DNA of 36,954 nt from CAYHOI01 sp964358175. GTDB taxonomy: Bacteria > Margulisbacteria > Riflemargulisbacteria > GWF2-35-9. The stretch lies in assembly GCA_964358175.1 (NCBI GenBank), contig CAYHOI010000008.1, forward strand, positions 1 to 36,954. Reading direction: 5' to 3'. Under the pieces are notes generated by a model that made no database searches, was not told the origin of the DNA, and worked only from the letters and a program-made list of their open reading frames with translations. The first letter of the stretch is position 1, and every line of letters begins with the position of its first letter. Below are positions 6,332-14,585 of the stretch, piece after piece. Made by a program: the position numbers and the translations under genes.

Positions 6332-8949
6332 AGCGAGGACTTCCTTTCATTGTCTTGGTAGTTTTCAGCATGATGCTTTGCTTTGGTGAGGTGATTGAGC
6401 TTGAACATGCTACTGAAAAACGGATTTTCTTTCATGATCTTAAGCAGGTCATTTTCCTTGATCGGACGGACATCATTGCTGTGACGACCTTTAATGAGGG
6501 AGTGAAAATAGTAGCCCTGAAGCCAGGGGTAGCGTCCCTTATTCTTGTTTCTACGTCAAATAAGGATATTCTTAGGATTGTTGTCCATCCTGTAGCTTTT
6601 AAAATGCCCGAGGTGTCTCACTTAGATTATAGTGGTAAGCAGTTTAACGCAAATCTAAGCATGGGATATGGGAGCGGTTTTTCAGATTCAATTTATTCAC
6701 AAAACAAATGGAATTATGCCTATACCTATTATCGTTTAAACACGTCTGGCGAAACGCCTTGGGGACAGTTAGGCAGTCAGGTGTTTGTGAAGAATCGAGC
6801 TGATATTCAGGGCTTGAACGGCTTGAGCGTTTCGTTAAAAAATGGTTCTGGATTTTGGATTTTTGGAGATCAGTATCCCCAAAATAAATCCTCCATTATA
6901 TTTCCTTCTCAACCCCTACAGGGTCTTAGTTATGAGGGAAGGAATGGAAACTGGGATCTTTTTGCTTTCTATGGAGGCAACAATTATGGAAGTTGGGGAA
7001 GTTTATTGGAAAGGGAACCCCTTTCAAGCCAGACTCTATCGTATGTAAAGGCCGATTATCTTTTTTCTCCATGGACATCTCTTGGCCTGAATGTGAGCAA
7101 TTTCGGCGGTAGTGCCATGCTGAAGACGCTCTATCAGCCGCTGAGTGTGATAGGAGAGTACGGGATGGACAGTCAGTTAAGAATAGCTCGAGATTTCTCG
7201 GTAGCGTATAATGATGGGGGTGTGGCCAGAGGGACGGTTGGGTACAAGGAATATGATGAGGGGTTTGTTCAACCTGTTGGGAGCTCCAGTTATTCTGGCT
7301 ACAAAGGTCTTAGCTATCAACTGTCATATGATCCCCTACGTTTTATGTCTCTGGGTTATTCTGGTGAGAATTATATTCGTCGACTTTCGGGGCAACAGTT
7401 ATCTGATGATCGGCATCATTTGCAAGCGATGGTCAATGGGGAGAAAATTCAGCCGTTACTGCCTAATCTAGCCTTTGGATACTGGGATCAGGCTGGAGAT
7501 AGTTATTCTCAGGCGTATCATGATGTCCAGGTTGTGACTGCAAGCATTTATGACTATTCGGTGACTCCGACCTATACCACCACCACGACAAATCTGACGA
7601 GCAGTTATCAGTATCGACAGAATGGCTATTCTGCAGAAATTAGAAAACAACTTTTTGGCATTGATGCATGGGTTAAGTATCTGCCTGTGCATTTTGTGAA
7701 TCTTGTCACTTCAAATAGTAATTATGATCGTCAGTCAATGCAAATAGGTGTAAAGGTTCCATTGTATGGAAACTTGCTTTCGTATCAAGGGGAACTGGGC
7801 TGGGATCAGACGCAGATGGTGACCTATAATTATTCAGAAAGAGTATATCGTTCTTTCGTTGTCCTCTCTCCTCTTTCGATTTACGATAACCGTTTTTTTC
7901 TGAATGCATTTTATCAATATGATGGTCGCTTTAACGTGCTGACATCTGAGGCCCTTAGCAAGCAGTTTTTTAAGGGAGAAATCGTTTATCAGATAAACCC
8001 TGATAGCACTTTAATGGCATCTGCATATCGAACCATTGATGATAATCCTTCTACCTACCAGACCAGTAGAATATTGGACGAAATGCGATTGGAGTATTCT
8101 CAGAATTTTAATTATCGAATTCATTTCGAGAAAACAAGATCCGTTTTGACTGGGGTTGTATATCAAGATGAAAATGATAATCAAGTCATGGATAGTGATG
8201 AGCAGGGACTGCCGGATATCCATGTGATGCTTTCCGATGGGAGGACGATGACAACCAACTCGGAGGGTATTTATAAGTTTGCAGATATTCCGTTTGGATT
8301 GCTTAGTGTGGGTGTGAACGAGGGGACAAGAAAGTTGATATTAACCGATGAATCCCCTAAGCAGATGAATATCGTTATTGGGGATCGATATGTTGCCAAT
8401 TTTGGGGTTCATGTTTCCGATAAGGTTGAGGGAGTTGTCTATGTCGATCAGAACGCTGATGGTATGATGAATGATGGAGAGCAGGGAGTTCCAGGAGTGC
8501 GTGTTCTTTGGCACGATCAAGTTGTTCAGTCAGATTCTCGAGGGCATTATGAATTCTCCATGTCTCATCGTGACAAGAGTGAGATGATTCAGTTGGATGT
8601 TGCGTCCTTGCCAGCGGACTATCATTTAAAGGGATCATGGAAACTCATTTTAGCAGAGGGGCAAGCGGGTAGTTTTGGCCTGATCGTTGAGTCAAAAATG
8701 AACACACCCGATGTGAAAGAAAGTCTGATTGAAATAACGGATATTCGTGAAGTTGCGGGCAACCAATTGATGGTCGTTGGGAATCTGAGTCAACCGGTGT
8801 TAGTCGCCTACCTGAATGACTTGAAGGTTCGTCTTGAGCCTGGAGATTTTCAGGTTATGATTCCCAGAAAAGATGATCGACTCAAAGTGAAGTTAATCTT
8901 ATCTAAGAAGAGCACCTGGATGAAATACTTTCCATACCGTAAATCATGA
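6328..8949 (+). CDS. usher-like outer-membrane beta-barrel with secretin-type N-domain and SdrD-B-like repeats
   Basis: 873 residues. A signal peptide (to about residue 20) is followed by a domain at about 22-92 resembling the pilus-assembly N-domain of CpaC-type secretins (LKQVIFLDRTDIIAV ... VKIVALKPGVASLIL). Residues about 95-600 alternate aromatic and polar residues with many Tyr/Ser/Gly-rich strands, as in an outer-membrane barrel. Two SdrD-B/Cna-B-like repeats follow, near 606-670 and 699-755 (GVVYQDENDNQVMDSDEQG; GVVYVDQNADGMMNDGEQG, each with Asp-rich turns and GxYxF). A final small beta-domain ends the protein. The size and position after a chaperone and pilin-like genes suit a fibre exporter. 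It lacks the classical FimD signature I would expect, so the usher role is inferred. Confidence 0.6.
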   Translation: MKRGLPFIVLVVFSMMLCFGEVIELEHATEKRIFFHDLKQVIFLDRTDIIAVTTFNEGVKIVALKPGVASLILVSTSNKDILRIVVHPVAFKMPEVSHLDYSGKQFNANLSMGYGSGFSDSIYSQNKWNYAYTYYRLNTSGETPWGQLGSQVFVKNRADIQGLNGLSVSLKNGSGFWIFGDQYPQNKSSIIFPSQPLQGLSYEGRNGNWDLFAFYGGNNYGSWGSLLEREPLSSQTLSYVKADYLFSPWTSLGLNVSNFGGSAMLKTLYQPLSVIGEYGMDSQLRIARDFSVAYNDGGVARGTVGYKEYDEGFVQPVGSSSYSGYKGLSYQLSYDPLRFMSLGYSGENYIRRLSGQQLSDDRHHLQAMVNGEKIQPLLPNLAFGYWDQAGDSYSQAYHDVQVVTASIYDYSVTPTYTTTTTNLTSSYQYRQNGYSAEIRKQLFGIDAWVKYLPVHFVNLVTSNSNYDRQSMQIGVKVPLYGNLLSYQGELGWDQTQMVTYNYSERVYRSFVVLSPLSIYDNRFFLNAFYQYDGRFNVLTSEALSKQFFKGEIVYQINPDSTLMASAYRTIDDNPSTYQTSRILDEMRLEYSQNFNYRIHFEKTRSVLTGVVYQDENDNQVMDSDEQGLPDIHVMLSDGRTMTTNSEGIYKFADIPFGLLSVGVNEGTRKLILTDESPKQMNIVIGDRYVANFGVHVSDKVEGVVYVDQNADGMMNDGEQGVPGVRVLWHDQVVQSDSRGHYEFSMSHRDKSEMIQLDVASLPADYHLKGSWKLILAEGQAGSFGLIVESKMNTPDVKESLIEITDIREVAGNQLMVVGNLSQPVLVAYLNDLKVRLEPGDFQVMIPRKDDRLKVKLILSKKSTWMKYFPYRKS

Positions 8950-10262
8950 AAATAACCGTTGTAGGATCTGGATATGTGGGGCTAGTAGCGGCTACCTGTT
9001 TTGCGGAAACAGGAAATCATGTCATTGGATTGGATATCAATTCAGACAAGATTAAGAAGTTATCCAAAGGAATTCCTGTTATTTATGAGCCTGGCCTTGA
9101 AGATTTGCTGAAACGCAATCTTGCAGAGGGGCGATTGACTTTTACGATGGACAGCCGGATGGCGATAGAACAGTCTGAGGTTATTTTTATTGCAGTCGGA
9201 ACGCCGCCAGGTGAAGATGGATCTGCCGACATGAAATATGTTCTTGCCGTAGCCAGACAGGTGGGGCAGTTCATGAAGAGTGATAAAGTTGTTGTGAATA
9301 AGTCGACGGTACCTGTTGGAACAGCAGATAAGGTTCATAAAGCTATCCAGGCTGAGTTGAAGCATCGTAAACTTGCCTTAAAATGTGATGTCATTAGCAA
9401 TCCAGAGTTTCTTAAAGAGGGAACTGCGATTGATGATTTCATGAAACCTGATCGCGTGGTCATTGGAGGGGACTCCGAGCAAGCGATAGCCATCATTTCA
9501 AAGCTATACGCCCCCTTCTTGCGGACAGGAAATAAACTTTATGTGATGGATAACAAGAGTGCGGAGGTGACCAAATATGCTGCGAATGCGTTGCTGGCTA
9601 CCAAAATTTCCTTCATGAACGAGATGGCTCTACTCTGTGAAAAAGTGGGTGCAAATGTTGATCAAGTTCGTGTCGGGATCGGCTCGGATTCACGTATTGG
9701 ACAAAAATTTCTCTTTCCAGGCATTGGATATGGGGGCTCTTGTTTTCCAAAGGACGTCAAGGCACTTGTGAGATCGGCGCATCACCATGGGCTTCAACTG
9801 CAAATACTGCAAGCCGTTGAGAAAGTTAACGAAAATCAAAAGAAGTTTTTGTTTGAGAAGATAAGTGATTATTATGAAAGACGCTCGTTAAAGGGGATGC
9901 GATTCGCTGTGTGGGGTTTAGCCTTTAAGCCGCGTACGGATGATATGCGAGAGGCTCCTGCTATTGAGGTCATCACAAGTCTATTGAATGCGGGTGCGGA
10001 GGTTTCAGCTTTTGATCCTGAAGCTATGGACAATGCAAAGCAAATTTGGGGCGATCGAGTTGTTTTTGGTGCCAATCCTTACGAAGTATTGACAGGGGCT
10101 GATGCTCTGGTCATTCACACAGAGTGGAATGAATTTCGTAACCCGGATTTTGACCGTATCAAGAATATGCTCAAGTCTCCTGTCGTGTTTGATGGACGGA
10201 ATCTATACGCCATTGACGATATGCGCAAAATGGGGTTTGAGTACAGATCGGTTGGCAGATGA
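8946..10262 (+). CDS. ugd: UDP-glucose 6-dehydrogenase
   Basis: Oxidises UDP-glucose to UDP-glucuronate with two NAD+, supplying uronic acid for surface polymers. 438 residues, normal for the family. Seen: an N-terminal Rossmann motif VVGSGYVGLVAATCFAE, IFIAVGTPPGEDGSAD, VNKSTVPVGTAD, NPEFLKEGTAIDDF and the catalytic loop GYGGSCFPKDVKAL with Cys266. The C-terminal UDP-binding domain begins near GMRFAVWGLAFKPRTDDMREAP. It starts as ATGA on the stop of the barrel gene and is itself overlapped by the TPR gene. It is a clear member; UDP-N-acetylmannosamine dehydrogenases are less likely because of the TPPGEDGSAD and SNPEFLKEG motifs. Confidence 0.95.
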   Translation: MKITVVGSGYVGLVAATCFAETGNHVIGLDINSDKIKKLSKGIPVIYEPGLEDLLKRNLAEGRLTFTMDSRMAIEQSEVIFIAVGTPPGEDGSADMKYVLAVARQVGQFMKSDKVVVNKSTVPVGTADKVHKAIQAELKHRKLALKCDVISNPEFLKEGTAIDDFMKPDRVVIGGDSEQAIAIISKLYAPFLRTGNKLYVMDNKSAEVTKYAANALLATKISFMNEMALLCEKVGANVDQVRVGIGSDSRIGQKFLFPGIGYGGSCFPKDVKALVRSAHHHGLQLQILQAVEKVNENQKKFLFEKISDYYERRSLKGMRFAVWGLAFKPRTDDMREAPAIEVITSLLNAGAEVSAFDPEAMDNAKQIWGDRVVFGANPYEVLTGADALVIHTEWNEFRNPDFDRIKNMLKSPVVFDGRNLYAIDDMRKMGFEYRSVGR

Positions 10263-10906
10263 GGCCTATTCATCTTATTCGTATCCTTCTTTTTTCTTTT
10301 ACACTGAGCTGTATCTTTGCAGTGATGAGCGATGAGAGCTGGGAGAAATTACGAAAAAACCATGCTTTGTCACGCATAATAACGAGTGATGCCCAGATAC
10401 ACTTCAACCTTGCGATGACTTATGCGTATACAGGGTTCATCGAAGAAGGATTCAAAGAAATTGCAATGATTCCTTCTCTGGATATGACTTTTAAGGAAAA
10501 AGCATTGGAAAAGTATGCGAAGAGAGTAGCTCGCTTTCCAAGAAGTTGGGAGGATCACTTTTATTATGCATTTGCTCTTTATGTGAATGAGAAGAAAATG
10601 GAGGCAGTTGATCAGTTTAAAGACGTGATTCAATTGGCTTCTGACCCCTCAATCAAAGGTTGGGCAAGTGGCTACATTGCCTATATCTATGGTGAACGAA
10701 AAGAGTGGAGTCAGGCGATGGAGTCCATTACCCAGGCTATACGCTACGAGCCGGATGGGGCTACCTTATATTTTGCAATGGCATTGGCCCGCAAGGAGAC
10801 AGGGGATACCGTCGGAGCTGCAGGAGCCATCATTGTTGCAACGACCCTTCAGGCAAAACAAATGTTAGGTAGTAGGTCGTTGGCTCGACTTCGAAATGAG
10901 AAGTAA
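10259..10906 (+). CDS. TPR-repeat protein with N-terminal signal sequence
   Basis: 215 residues starting with a hydrophobic signal (IRILLFSFTLSCIFA; the Cys suggests a possible lipoprotein, but the lipobox is weak). The rest is helical with at least three tetratricopeptide-like units: FNLAMTYAYTGFIEEGFKEI, WEDHFYYAFALYVNEKKMEAV and ATLYFAMALARKETGDTVGAA. Such proteins scaffold periplasmic or membrane complexes. The ATGA overlap with ugd and the 11-base overlap with lptC place it between polymer precursor and LPS transport genes. No specific partner can be named. Confidence 0.65.
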   Translation: MRPIHLIRILLFSFTLSCIFAVMSDESWEKLRKNHALSRIITSDAQIHFNLAMTYAYTGFIEEGFKEIAMIPSLDMTFKEKALEKYAKRVARFPRSWEDHFYYAFALYVNEKKMEAVDQFKDVIQLASDPSIKGWASGYIAYIYGERKEWSQAMESITQAIRYEPDGATLYFAMALARKETGDTVGAAGAIIVATTLQAKQMLGSRSLARLRNEK

Positions 10907-11312
10907 GCTGATTATTTTTGTTGGATTCATTGTTTTTCTATTTGTCGTGGTAAGTCAAATTCGCTTTACACGTAGCCCATCGACTCCGCAGAAACAAGCT
11001 GATTTTATCTTGGAGAATAGTTATACAAGGCACTTCATTAAAGGGCAGTCACAATTTTCGTTAGAGGCTCGCCGGATTGAAATCTTCGAGAATAGTTTTC
11101 ATATAAGTGGTGCTGTAATCCGATTTCGAGGTGGTGTCGAGTTGTATGCTGATGAGGTGCAGTTTGACATGAGAAAGGCAACGCTTCTTGCGCAAAAGCA
11201 TGTTGTGATACAACATGAAAATTGGAAGTACACAGGAGAAGAGGTAAGTTACTTTCTTAATGAAAAGAGATTTTCAGGTTATAATGGTGGAAGGCTTGTT
11301 TTGAGCAAATAA
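10896..11312 (+). CDS. lptC: LptC-like LPS export protein
   Basis: Predicted bitopic inner-membrane protein that passes lipopolysaccharide from the LptBFG pump to LptA. 138 residues: one N-terminal membrane anchor (LIIFVGFIVFLFVVV), then a beta-jellyroll with FIKGQSQFSLEARRIEIFE, where the W/F-x-L-x-A-x-x pattern is typical of LptC, and repeated strands to the end. The following gene is LptA-like, and this order matches lptC-lptA in many diderms. Shorter than E. coli LptC (191). LptB, F and G are not in the window. Confidence 0.7.
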   Translation: MRSKLIIFVGFIVFLFVVVSQIRFTRSPSTPQKQADFILENSYTRHFIKGQSQFSLEARRIEIFENSFHISGAVIRFRGGVELYADEVQFDMRKATLLAQKHVVIQHENWKYTGEEVSYFLNEKRFSGYNGGRLVLSK

Positions 11313-11314
11313 CT

Positions 11315-11839
11315 ATGTTAAGACTCATTTTCGCTTCTATGTTATTCATCAGCATGCTTTATGCAGCTACGCTTTCATCAGATCAGATCGATATTGAAGC
11401 AGACCGATTTGAGGTCAATATCTCATCCAATCACTTTGTGGCTCAAGATAATATTGTGATCAGACAAGGGGAAATCATCATTCGGGCAAAACAAGCAAGT
11501 TACACGAGGGCAAAGGACATTATTCATTTGCTGGGTTCAGTAGAAATGGTTTATGGACCTCTAAGAATAGTTTGTGAGCAGTTGGTATTTGATCGAAGAA
11601 AACAGGAGCTTCAAGGCTCAAAATCATTAAAGGCTTTTTATCGGAGCTATGAGATCGAAGGGGAAACTCTCATCTATCGCATCAATCAAAAAATTGTGGA
11701 CTTCGTAGGGATGACGACCATTCATGAAAATAAGAATGTGATACAGGGAAAGGATATTACGCTGGATTTGCTAAAAAATAAGCTCTACTCTAATGAAAAA
11801 ACACATGTGACTGTTGAAAAGGGCTCTCATGGACGTTGA
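11315..11839 (+). CDS. lptA: LptA/OstA-like LPS transport periplasmic protein
   Basis: 174 residues: a signal peptide (to about LYAATL), then an OstA-type beta-jellyroll. SSDQIDIEADRFEV, FVAQDNIVIRQGEIIIRAKQA and VDFVGMTTIHENKNVIQGKDITLDL show the repeated pattern of LptA, in which G-x-V-x-h is followed by a strand such as IQGKDITLDL. It would bridge the periplasm for LPS. It lies two bases after lptC and overlaps the next gene by 11 bases. The C-terminus (TVEKGSHGR) is short. Together with lptC it shows that this organism makes an outer membrane with LPS-like lipid. Confidence 0.72.
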   Translation: MLRLIFASMLFISMLYAATLSSDQIDIEADRFEVNISSNHFVAQDNIVIRQGEIIIRAKQASYTRAKDIIHLLGSVEMVYGPLRIVCEQLVFDRRKQELQGSKSLKAFYRSYEIEGETLIYRINQKIVDFVGMTTIHENKNVIQGKDITLDLLKNKLYSNEKTHVTVEKGSHGR

Positions 11840-12809
11840 GACAAGATCGCGACAGAAAAAGCTAATTTTTTCGCCGGATATAGCTTATGATGTGGTGATT
11901 ATTGGGGCTGGTTCAGCGGGTATTTCATGTGCGTTGATGGCTCATGAACGCGGGCTGAGAGCCTTGCTTATTGAAGAGGCAGTTTTATGCAGCAATCTGT
12001 ATAATGTCCCCTCAATCGAGGATTGTCCATTTCTAGACTTTGGGCGAATCAGCGGACATGAGGTCGCGGCCTATTTTGTCAAACGTTTCCTTGCTCTGGA
12101 TCTCGAGATACTTTATGAAAAAGTAGTGGCCATTCATGAGGTCACAGGAAGGCTCAAGCATGTCCTTACAAGCCAGCGTACAGTGTATGCTCGCTCGGTT
12201 GTTGTCGCTTGTGGAATGTCCAATAAGAAAGTGATCATTCGTAACAGCCAGAAATTTTATGGGCGGGGGGTGTCTTATTGTGCACCCTGCGATATTGCTT
12301 TTTACTTAAAGCAGCCTGTGATGATCACGGGTTTGGGTGAAAACCTTGTCAAAGCGGCTCTTTACCTGTCAGGGTATGCGAAGCACGTTTATGTGGTGAC
12401 GCGATCCTCCCTGATTCAAGGTGCAGCAACTCTCGTCAGAGATGTGATGAAAGAGCCAAAGATTACTTTCTATCTAGAGAGTGAGGTCGAGCGATTGGAT
12501 GGGAAGGAAAAACTCGAATCGATTCGGATTTACAAGAATGGAGATCACTCTGAGAGTGTGTTGGACGTTTCCGTACTATTTATCTATGAGGCCATTGAAG
12601 GGAATGCAGATTTTCTGGACTCGTCACCGGGCATTGAGGTAACTGATGAGCTTCTTGTTCGCACAGGGGTGACGATGCAGACAGGTGTTGCTGGAATTTA
12701 TGCGATTGGTGGCGTTCGCGAGGGGGGGGGCAAGCGATTGATTGTAGCGGTATCGGATGCTTTGGTGGCCGTAAATCACATTCAAAATTACCTTTATTTT
12801 CTCAAATGA
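11829..12809 (+). CDS. divergent thioredoxin-reductase-like flavoprotein
   Basis: 326 residues with the two-domain layout of low-molecular-weight thioredoxin reductase. FAD site: VVIIGAGSAGISCALMA. Redox pair: CAPC at residues 151-154 (the usual sequence is CATC). A second Rossmann-like segment is ITGLGENLVKAALYL. The C-terminal FAD motif is changed: the family GD is GG in IYAIGGVREGG, and the NADPH-binding basic cluster is not obvious. A TTG at 11814 opens the frame earlier, but the ATG at 11829, preceded by AAAAGGG, is preferred. The neighbours are LPS transport and glycan genes, an unusual setting. Function: a disulfide reductase of unknown partner, or a repurposed flavoprotein. Confidence 0.72.
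   Translation: MDVETRSRQKKLIFSPDIAYDVVIIGAGSAGISCALMAHERGLRALLIEEAVLCSNLYNVPSIEDCPFLDFGRISGHEVAAYFVKRFLALDLEILYEKVVAIHEVTGRLKHVLTSQRTVYARSVVVACGMSNKKVIIRNSQKFYGRGVSYCAPCDIAFYLKQPVMITGLGENLVKAALYLSGYAKHVYVVTRSSLIQGAATLVRDVMKEPKITFYLESEVERLDGKEKLESIRIYKNGDHSESVLDVSVLFIYEAIEGNADFLDSSPGIEVTDELLVRTGVTMQTGVAGIYAIGGVREGGGKRLIVAVSDALVAVNHIQNYLYFLK
12722..12730 (+). repeat. G9 homopolymer in the thioredoxin-reductase-like gene
   Basis: Nine consecutive G form codons ...GAG GGG GGG GGC... near the C-terminus. Loss of one G leads to TGA within about six codons and removes the last ~27 residues. Gain of one G shifts the frame through the end of the gene. Such tracts can be hotspots for slippage, or sequencing errors in assembly. 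Confidence 0.8.
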
Positions 12810-13861
12810 ATTTGGCATTGGTTGGGTATTTCGGGTATAACAATTTGGGGGATGAGGCCATTCTCCAAAGTATTGTATCTCAGCTGAGGGCTTATCCTCG
12901 ACCACTTTCCCTTGTTTTATTTGCTCATAAAGCTGCATCTTATCAATCTTCCTTCCATGGGACGGTTCTCTCTAGAAAGTCGTTCCCAGCACTTATTGCG
13001 GGGATTTCAATGGTGGACATTGTTGTTTTCGCTGGGGGAACTCTTTTTCAGGATAGAACAAGTTTTCGAAACTTGCTCTATTATCTTGGACTTATTGTAT
13101 TGGCACGTATTTTGGGTAAAAAGATCATCCTTTACTCACAGGGTGTTGAGCCGTTCCGATATTCCCTGAGTAAATGGTTGGTAAAGAATGCGTTCCTGTT
13201 TTGCCATACGATTACCGTGAGGGATAAGGAGAGCCACGCTTATCTGAATGAACTCTTGGGTGGGAAGAAACGAATTCAGTATACGGTGGATTCAGCCATG
13301 ATGATAGCACCCTATCAAACCAATAACCTCTATCAGAACTGTATCGGTATAAACTTCATGAATATTAAGCAACTTCCTTTGGACAGTATTGTTAGACAGC
13401 TGGAAAGATTTTCAGAAAAGTATCGCCGGAAATTTTTATACCTTCCTCTCAGCAAGGAGGATGGCCTGATCGGCAGAGAGATTAAGAAACGACTGCCAGA
13501 CAGCATGATGGCTATTTTTGAGCCGTCTGGGCACATATCAACGTCTCTTGGTGTGCTGAAACAAATGGATATGATGGTTGGATGCCGGCTACACAGTCTG
13601 ATTTTAAGCGCAGCAGTTGGTGTCCCATTTCTGGGAATACACTATCATGATAAGGTGGAAAGTTTTGCCAAGGATGTGAAACAAAAATATGTCCCATTCT
13701 CTGATTTACAAACGGAGACATTCTATAGTAATCTGGTAGAGGTCTTTGAGAACCGAACAGCCTATAGAAACCAATTGAACGCACTTGTGCGTGATCTAAA
13801 AGAGCAATCTCGGGATAATCTGATCAATACGATTCTGCTGAAGTATGACAAAAACGGATAA
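12806..13861 (+). CDS. csaB: CsaB-family polysaccharide pyruvyl transferase
   Basis: Predicted to transfer pyruvate from phosphoenolpyruvate to a sugar of a surface polymer (4,6-ketal). 351 residues. Seen: YFGYNNLGDEAIL (residues about 8-20, the family hallmark NxGDEA), FAGGTLFQDR (GGG-x-L-like loop), ILYSQGVEP, ITVRDKESHAYL and a late GCRLHSLILSAAVGVPFLGIHYHDKV, a strong match to the C-terminal C-R-L-H-S-x-I-x-A motif. It starts as ATGA on the previous stop and overlaps tagA by 17 bases. In Bacilli CsaB modifies the polymer that anchors SLH-domain proteins; in this LPS-bearing cell the acceptor is unknown. Confidence 0.88.
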   Translation: MNLALVGYFGYNNLGDEAILQSIVSQLRAYPRPLSLVLFAHKAASYQSSFHGTVLSRKSFPALIAGISMVDIVVFAGGTLFQDRTSFRNLLYYLGLIVLARILGKKIILYSQGVEPFRYSLSKWLVKNAFLFCHTITVRDKESHAYLNELLGGKKRIQYTVDSAMMIAPYQTNNLYQNCIGINFMNIKQLPLDSIVRQLERFSEKYRRKFLYLPLSKEDGLIGREIKKRLPDSMMAIFEPSGHISTSLGVLKQMDMMVGCRLHSLILSAAVGVPFLGIHYHDKVESFAKDVKQKYVPFSDLQTETFYSNLVEVFENRTAYRNQLNALVRDLKEQSRDNLINTILLKYDKNG

Positions 13862-14585
13862 TACTATACGGGGGATGACTTTTTATAATCGCGATTATCC
13901 GCAATTATTGCAGGAAATCGACCGGGCGATCTTTCTGAAAACGGCTTGCTTTATCAGTACCCCAACGACAGAAATTATTGGCGATAGTTTGCGTGATCCT
14001 GAAATGATGACCATTTTAAAGTCGGCAACCCTCCGAATCCCCGACAGCGTAACGTTGGTCTTGCTGGCCAAGTTGCTTGGGAAAAAAATCCCCAAGCGGC
14101 TGACTGGGATTGATACGATCTATAATCTTGGCCAATCGACAACCCAAAAGTATCGCGTTTTTTATCTAGGTGCGAAACCAGAAATAGTACGGCGAGCTCG
14201 CGAATGTTCTTCTGCCCTATTTCCTGCTTTTGACATCGTTGGGGTTCATCATGGGTATTATCAGGAAAAAGATGTAATGGGAATCATAGAGGATATTAAC
14301 CAGAGTCAGGCAGACATTGTTTTTGTAGGTCTTGGGTTTCCGAAACAGGAGAAATTTATTTATAGGTATCATAAACAATTGAAAGTTCCAGTGATGATGA
14401 CCGTTGGTGGAAGCTTTGATGTCATCTCCGGTTCGGTGAAGCGTGCTCCACGCTGGCTTCAGAACCTTGGACTCGAATGGGCCTATCGATTCATTCAGCA
14501 ACCCTCTCGAATCCGCAGGATGGTGCTCATTCCCTTATATCTGTTTCATTTGTTTTTTTATGAGCTTCGTCATCGCAGAGTATGA
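13845..14585 (+). CDS. WecG/TagA/CpsF family glycosyltransferase (GT26)
   Basis: 246 residues. GT26 enzymes add N-acetylmannosamine or a related sugar to a polyprenyl-diphosphate-linked primer at the inner membrane. Seen: STPTTEIIGDSLRDPE, RIPDSVTLV with the Asp at position 67 where TagA has its essential Asp, KRLTGIDTIYNL, VFVGLGFPKQEKFIY, the motif GGSFDVISGSVKRAP and a basic, aromatic C-terminal tail (LEWAYRFIQQPSRIRRM), known to bind the membrane. The csaB-tagA pair is common in Firmicutes and cyanobacteria-related lineages. It overlaps acpS by four bases. Confidence 0.9.
   Translation: MTKTDNTIRGMTFYNRDYPQLLQEIDRAIFLKTACFISTPTTEIIGDSLRDPEMMTILKSATLRIPDSVTLVLLAKLLGKKIPKRLTGIDTIYNLGQSTTQKYRVFYLGAKPEIVRRARECSSALFPAFDIVGVHHGYYQEKDVMGIIEDINQSQADIVFVGLGFPKQEKFIYRYHKQLKVPVMMTVGGSFDVISGSVKRAPRWLQNLGLEWAYRFIQQPSRIRRMVLIPLYLFHLFFYELRHRRV

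Noticed and set aside
6328..8949. classical FimD/PapC usher
   Set aside because: The length is similar, but the N-terminal domain is secretin-like and the C-terminus carries SdrD-B repeats, so only 'usher-like' is claimed.
9060..9365. minus-strand open frames across ugd and other genes
   Set aside because: They lie fully inside well-supported plus-strand genes, lack ribosome binding sites and show no family motifs; the same holds for the other antisense frames in the window except the Nudix gene.
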